Source of the DNA: DATDDB01 sp041490205
GTDB taxonomy: Bacteria > Pseudomonadota > Gammaproteobacteria > Burkholderiales > Gallionellaceae
DNA length: 8,850 nucleotides
NCBI GenBank assembly: GCA_041490205.1
Contig: JBGPSQ010000114.1
Span: 1-8,850, forward strand
Reading direction: 5' to 3'
A model generated the notes under the pieces. That model saw only the letters and a list, made by a program, of their open reading frames with translations, searched no databases and was not told the origin of the DNA. Of the stretch, positions 6,584 through 8,850 are shown piece after piece. Positions within the stretch are counted from its first letter, which is position 1; each line of letters begins with the position of its first letter. The position numbers were made by a program, and so were the translations under genes.

Positions 6584-7678
6584 CTATTGCGGTTGCACCC
6601 GCTTGTAATCCGTTGGCACTTCGAACAGGCTGTCGTGCAGAGGCTCGACCTTGAACTGCTTGATCTCGGCGGTGAACGACAGTATCGGTTCGCCCGCGGC
6701 TTCAGCCACCGCTTCCGACGTTTTCTTTTCCATGTACATGCCGGCCAGCCCTGACGCGAGGCCAGATGCGCTTTTGGGAACCGGCCTGCTCTGGGATTCA
6801 CTCTCCTGCGCTTGAGCCTCCGGTTGCTTGGGGGCGCAGGCATTGCCGTCCATGTTCCAGGTCAACTTGCTGGAAATGGGGTAGCCCTTTACCTTCTGAA
6901 GTTGCTTGCCCGCCGCGAAAAATGCGGACAGGTCGCCCGGACTCATGGACTTGGCGAGATAGGAAGCGATCAGTTTAGATGCCTCGTTCGGGACGATCTG
7001 CGCCTTGGCCGTCTCGGAGACCGACCCGGCATAAGCGCGGGCGTAGGCCGCTTCCATGTTCATCGCGTCGCGCATGGACTGAGTCAACGGCGTGGTCCAG
7101 AGATCCAGCGACAATTTGCTGGTCGTGGTGCGCGCTTCCTGGTCGCGCAGGGCAACCGTCCATACGGCCAGATATTCCTCGGTGTCGAAGCCGTTTATGG
7201 TTTTCTTCTGGCCGGTCGCCGTGACTATGAAATTGCTGCTGGCAATGCGCATGGTGCAGCCCTGTTCATGCGGGGCCTCCGGCTGCCTGGAGGCCGCGGC
7301 TTCACTCCGTTTGGAAGCAGGCCGTTTTGCCGGTTCGGCGCACCCCTTCAAGGGACATTCCGTGTACTGTTCTTTCTTTGTGTCGAGAGTCCAGAGCAGC
7401 TTGCGGTCGATGCGTGCGATCTTGGTCCGCGAGTGGCTGCCGACGAGAAAGCCGGAGAATGTCCCGGTACCTTTGAATTCGGATTCGTCACGGCGCATGT
7501 TGGCGCGTACATAGTTCGTGTCGTTGGTTTCGAAAGGGAAGAAACCCTTGATGCCGTTATTGGTGACATGCCTTTCGATGACTGCCGTCGGGTTGAGCGG
7601 CGTGTTGTCCAGCGGCTTGGTGGCGCACCCGGCAACGGCTACCGAGATGGCGGCGATTCCAGTGAGCTTGCGCAGCAT
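6584..7678 (-). CDS. Outer-membrane lipoprotein of unknown function, DUF4412-like in layout
   Basis: This 364-residue protein begins with a short lipoprotein signal: basic residues R3-K4, a hydrophobic stretch and the lipobox VAGC with C18 as the lipidated cysteine. A19 at +2 favours export to the outer membrane. The start has a good AAGGAG site (7685-7690 on the reverse strand). The mature part is beta-rich and polar. Segments such as TGQKKTINGFDTEEYLAVW (155-173), LDLWTTP (191-197), KGYPISSKL (264-272) and the ending LFEVPTDYKRV resemble the layout of DUF4412-type periplasmic proteins; I infer this from pattern memory only. Two low-complexity linkers rich in Lys, Gln, Glu and Ala (114-140 and 282-305) follow C113 and C281. 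The remaining cysteines are C108 and C141. It is convergent to the chemosensory operon, so a functional link is not implied. The lipoprotein call is strong, its function unknown. Confidence 0.85.
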   Translation of the reverse strand: MLRKLTGIAAISVAVAGCATKPLDNTPLNPTAVIERHVTNNGIKGFFPFETNDTNYVRANMRRDESEFKGTGTFSGFLVGSHSRTKIARIDRKLLWTLDTKKEQYTECPLKGCAEPAKRPASKRSEAAASRQPEAPHEQGCTMRIASSNFIVTATGQKKTINGFDTEEYLAVWTVALRDQEARTTTSKLSLDLWTTPLTQSMRDAMNMEAAYARAYAGSVSETAKAQIVPNEASKLIASYLAKSMSPGDLSAFFAAGKQLQKVKGYPISSKLTWNMDGNACAPKQPEAQAQESESQSRPVPKSASGLASGLAGMYMEKKTSEAVAEAAGEPILSFTAEIKQFKVEPLHDSLFEVPTDYKRVQPQ

Positions 7679-7737
7679 GGTTTTCTCCTTAATATTGCTA
7701 TTTTATTGAGCATGTATTGTGCATATTCCTGGATTTC

Positions 7738-7779
7738 TGCCTGAACCCAAAGGGATCAGGCAATGGTTTCCTTAACCAT
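7738..7779. other. Two abutting stem-loops
   Basis: The first stem-loop (7738-7762) pairs TGCCTGA with TCAGGCA and then CCC with GGG across one A/A mismatch, closing on an AAA loop. The second (7763-7779) starts at the next base and pairs ATGGTT with AACCAT around a TCCTT loop. Neither is followed by a T run on either strand, so they look more like operator dyads or RNA structure than a simple terminator. They lie 60-100 bp upstream of the lipoprotein start, where they could be in its promoter or 5' leader. Confidence 0.4.
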
Positions 7780-7790
7780 GGGCTTGCCGG
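7772..7790 (+). repeat. Short direct repeat, upstream copy
   Basis: TTAACCATGGGCTTGCCGG. It matches the copy at 8413-8430 except for one inserted base and one substitution next to it. The two copies bracket the DUF4124 gene and most of its upstream region. The repeat is short enough to be chance. Confidence 0.4.
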
Positions 7791-7937
7791 GCATCGCATC
7801 ATATTTTCAGGAACCAGGCAATAATAGTCCAAGACGGGAAATTTAACACCTGCCAGAAATGGTAGGCGGGTATAGATACCTCACGGCGATGTACGTGCGC
7901 CCTATGCATTCTTGCAATCATCAGGGCGAATGGAATG

Positions 7938-7966
7938 TTGTTTTTGGTTAAACCAGGGTGTAGCAT
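7938..7966 (+). promoter_or_regulatory. Candidate sigma70-type promoter for the DUF4124 gene
   Basis: TTGTTT (7938-7943) and TAGCAT (7961-7966) are separated by 17 nt, the ideal spacing, and a start about 7 nt downstream would leave a leader of roughly 25 nt before the gene. Both hexamers are weak matches (3 of 6 and 4 of 6). A TGGTT-A-AACCA inverted repeat (7945-7955) sits in the spacer, where a repressor could act. Confidence 0.3.
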
Positions 7967-7996
7967 GCGAAAAAACTTATATTTCAAAGGGGGTAA

Positions 7997-8398
7997 ATGA
8001 TGCAAAAAACGTTGTTTGCAGCGATGCTATTGCTGTCTGCTTCAGCTCAGGCTGACGTATTCAAGTGCAAGACAGCGAATGGAGGAATTGCTTATTCGGA
8101 GCATCCATGCGCGGCGGGCGAAGCCGAAGGCCGTATTCGATCCAGCCAAGGCTCCGGTCAGGGCGGTGCGCTTGCCGATGTAAATGCCGTGCCCCTTCCG
8201 AATCCGCAGAAGCAACGTGATATTTATCAACAATTCCTGGCCACCCCCAGTCCGCGGGCATTCCTAATATGCAGGAATGGCGGGGTATCGTTAATCAAAG
8301 GCGGCGAGACCGGTGTCAAACGAGAGATAGCCAGAATGGCTTCTGAAGGATGCGCGCCCTATGCGATTAATGATGATGTGGTGTGGAAGGGAAACTAA
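7997..8398 (+). CDS. Small secreted DUF4124-domain protein
   Basis: This 133-residue protein has a clear Sec signal peptide: K4, a hydrophobic core (L6-L13) and the cleavage motif A17-Q-A19 before D20. The mature N-terminus, DVFKCKTANGGIAYSEHPC (20-38), is the typical DUF4124 opening, in which a beta-hairpin region contains a Gly-x-x-x-Tyr-Ser/Thr motif and paired cysteines (C24, C38). A Gly/Ala-rich stretch follows (41-62), then a C-terminal part with C92 and C119, giving four cysteines that could form two disulfides in the periplasm. Two tandem ATG codons (7997 and 8000) follow AAAGGGGG (7986-7993); the second has the better spacing, so the signal peptide may start one residue later. DUF4124 proteins are common in beta- and gammaproteobacteria and have no established function. 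The gene stands alone between a divergent and a convergent neighbour. Confidence 0.85.
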   Translation: MMQKTLFAAMLLLSASAQADVFKCKTANGGIAYSEHPCAAGEAEGRIRSSQGSGQGGALADVNAVPLPNPQKQRDIYQQFLATPSPRAFLICRNGGVSLIKGGETGVKREIARMASEGCAPYAINDDVVWKGN

Positions 8399-8414
8399 AC
8401 CCGGCTCGCGGGTT
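8398..8414. terminator. Hairpin at the end of the DUF4124 gene, possible terminator for both strands
   Basis: AACCCG (8398-8403) pairs with CGGGTT (8409-8414) around a GCTCG loop, starting on the last base of the DUF4124 stop codon. On the reverse strand the stem is followed by T-A-G-T-T-T, giving a modestly T-rich tail, so it fits best as a terminator for the hydrolase gene that ends at 8463. On the forward strand no T tract follows. Confidence 0.4.
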
Positions 8415-8430
8415 AACCGGGGCTTGCCGG
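8413..8430 (+). repeat. Short direct repeat, downstream copy
   Basis: TTAACCGGGGCTTGCCGG. This is the partner of 7772-7790, about 640 bp away, in the convergent gap after the DUF4124 gene. It starts inside the 3' arm of the terminator-like hairpin. Confidence 0.4.
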
Positions 8431-8462
8431 ATGGTTGGAAATCCTTGGCATCGTTATCGGCG

Positions 8463-8850
8463 TCAACCTCTCTCAAGCTTGTAGGCTCGTGCGTTGTATA
8501 GCTCGGCGAGAGTTGAAACTTCTGAAGGAACAACCAGATTTCTCGGGTTGTAGCGAGGCAGGTAGGTTTTCCATAACTGCGGAAGCAGGTACTTTCCTGC
8601 CAGGCGGGTCCATTTCCAGATTCTGGACATGCGCCCCGCCCAGCCGCCGCGTGCGCGGAACATATCCCGTTCCTGGCGCAGCATTACGCGTGTACAGGCA
8701 AACGTGAAGATCAGCAGGTGGCTCTGCGCAATGAGGCTGACCCACAGGCGATACCAATAGCCACCGTGAAGGTGGTGATAGGCATCGAAGGCTACGGTAC
8801 GGTGTTCCATTTCTTCGAGCAAATGCCATGCATACATGTCGGCCAGCGGG
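8463..8850 (-). CDS. Predicted metal-dependent hydrolase (COG3687/PF10118 type), C-terminal part
   Basis: The C-terminal 129 or so residues are visible; the frame is open to the window edge, reading P-L-A-D before the first internal Met at 8835-8837, so the gene begins beyond 8850. The strongest signature is YAWHLLEEMEHRTVAFDAY, matching the His/Glu-rich motif of the predicted metal-dependent hydrolase family in which Trp-His and Glu-Glu-x-Glu-His residues are thought to bind metal in a helical, ferritin-like fold. A hydrophobic segment follows (about YRLWVSLIAQSHLLIFTFAC), then a basic region and the C-terminus K-L-E-R-G. Family members are usually around 280-300 residues, so over half is missing here. 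The substrate is not established for this family. The gene converges on the DUF4124 gene with a 64-bp gap that holds a hairpin. Confidence 0.85.
   Translation of the reverse strand, partial: PLADMYAWHLLEEMEHRTVAFDAYHHLHGGYWYRLWVSLIAQSHLLIFTFACTRVMLRQERDMFRARGGWAGRMSRIWKWTRLAGKYLLPQLWKTYLPRYNPRNLVVPSEVSTLAELYNARAYKLERG

Larger units (their letters stand above)
7679..7996. other. Divergent intergenic region, visibly more AT-rich than its neighbours
   Basis: These 318 bp separate the divergently transcribed lipoprotein and DUF4124 genes, so both promoters should lie here. On the reverse strand, AT-rich sequence with a TAAAAT hexamer (about 7700-7705) precedes the lipoprotein start, but I find no good -35 partner. 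It holds two abutting stem-loops (7738-7779), one copy of a short direct repeat (7772-7790), a small inverted repeat TGGTT-A-AACCA (7945-7955) and a short GGTA/TACC dyad near 7870. A 68-codon reverse frame crosses the region but has no coding support. No tRNA or recognisable regulatory RNA is seen. Confidence 0.55.

Noticed and set aside
6812..7744. A 310-codon forward frame opposite the lipoprotein gene
   Set aside because: It lies antisense to a gene with a clear lipobox and ribosome binding site. Its protein is Arg/Gly-rich with no recognisable domain, as expected for a GC-rich shadow frame.
7978..7983. TATATT as a -10 box for the DUF4124 gene
   Set aside because: It is a good hexamer, but a start 7 nt downstream would fall in the ribosome binding site, and no -35 lies at the right distance.
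7799..8005. A 68-codon reverse-strand frame across the divergent intergenic region
   Set aside because: It overlaps the DUF4124 start, has no clear ribosome binding site, and its His/Trp-rich sequence shows no domain or signal pattern. It is most likely chance.

Overview
The window looks like part of a GC-rich proteobacterial chromosome, most probably a betaproteobacterium or a relative. The reasons are the pilI-pilJ-chpA-like gene order, a ChpA-style hybrid CheA, a DUF4124 periplasmic protein and a COG3687-type hydrolase. I cannot name a genus. No rRNA, tRNA, insertion sequence, integrase, phage gene or CRISPR array is visible.

Region 1 (68-6554, + strand) is a five-gene chemosensory operon with gaps of 70, 47, 43 and 3 nt. 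In order it encodes a PilI/CheW-like adaptor, a membrane chemoreceptor (four-helix-bundle-type sensor, HAMP, coiled coil, probable second HAMP, signalling domain), a 950-residue hybrid CheA kinase (unusual N-terminal region, one Hpt, P3, HATPase, CheW-like P5, C-terminal receiver), and two more small CheW-like proteins that are strongly diverged. The expected logic is that the receptor controls CheA through the adaptors, and CheA passes phosphate from the Hpt histidine to its own receiver and perhaps to receivers encoded outside the window. No CheR, CheB or stand-alone CheY lies inside the window. The order matches type IV pilus (Pil-Chp) systems, but the receptor sensor region does not look like PilJ, so the output (twitching, c-di-GMP, cAMP or other) is open.

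Region 2 (6555-7996) holds a convergent lipoprotein gene on the - strand, separated from the operon by a short hairpin. Behind it is a 318-bp divergent intergenic region containing two abutting stem-loops and one copy of a short direct repeat.

Region 3 (7997-8850) holds a small secreted DUF4124 protein on the + strand, a second convergent junction with a hairpin and the other copy of the direct repeat, and the C-terminal part of a predicted metal-dependent hydrolase on the - strand that runs off the window end.

Most of this is recognisable biology. The parts worth a second look are the composition of the chemosensory operon (sensor swap, altered receptor tip, unexplained kinase N-terminus, two degenerate CheW proteins) and the small structured elements around the DUF4124 gene.
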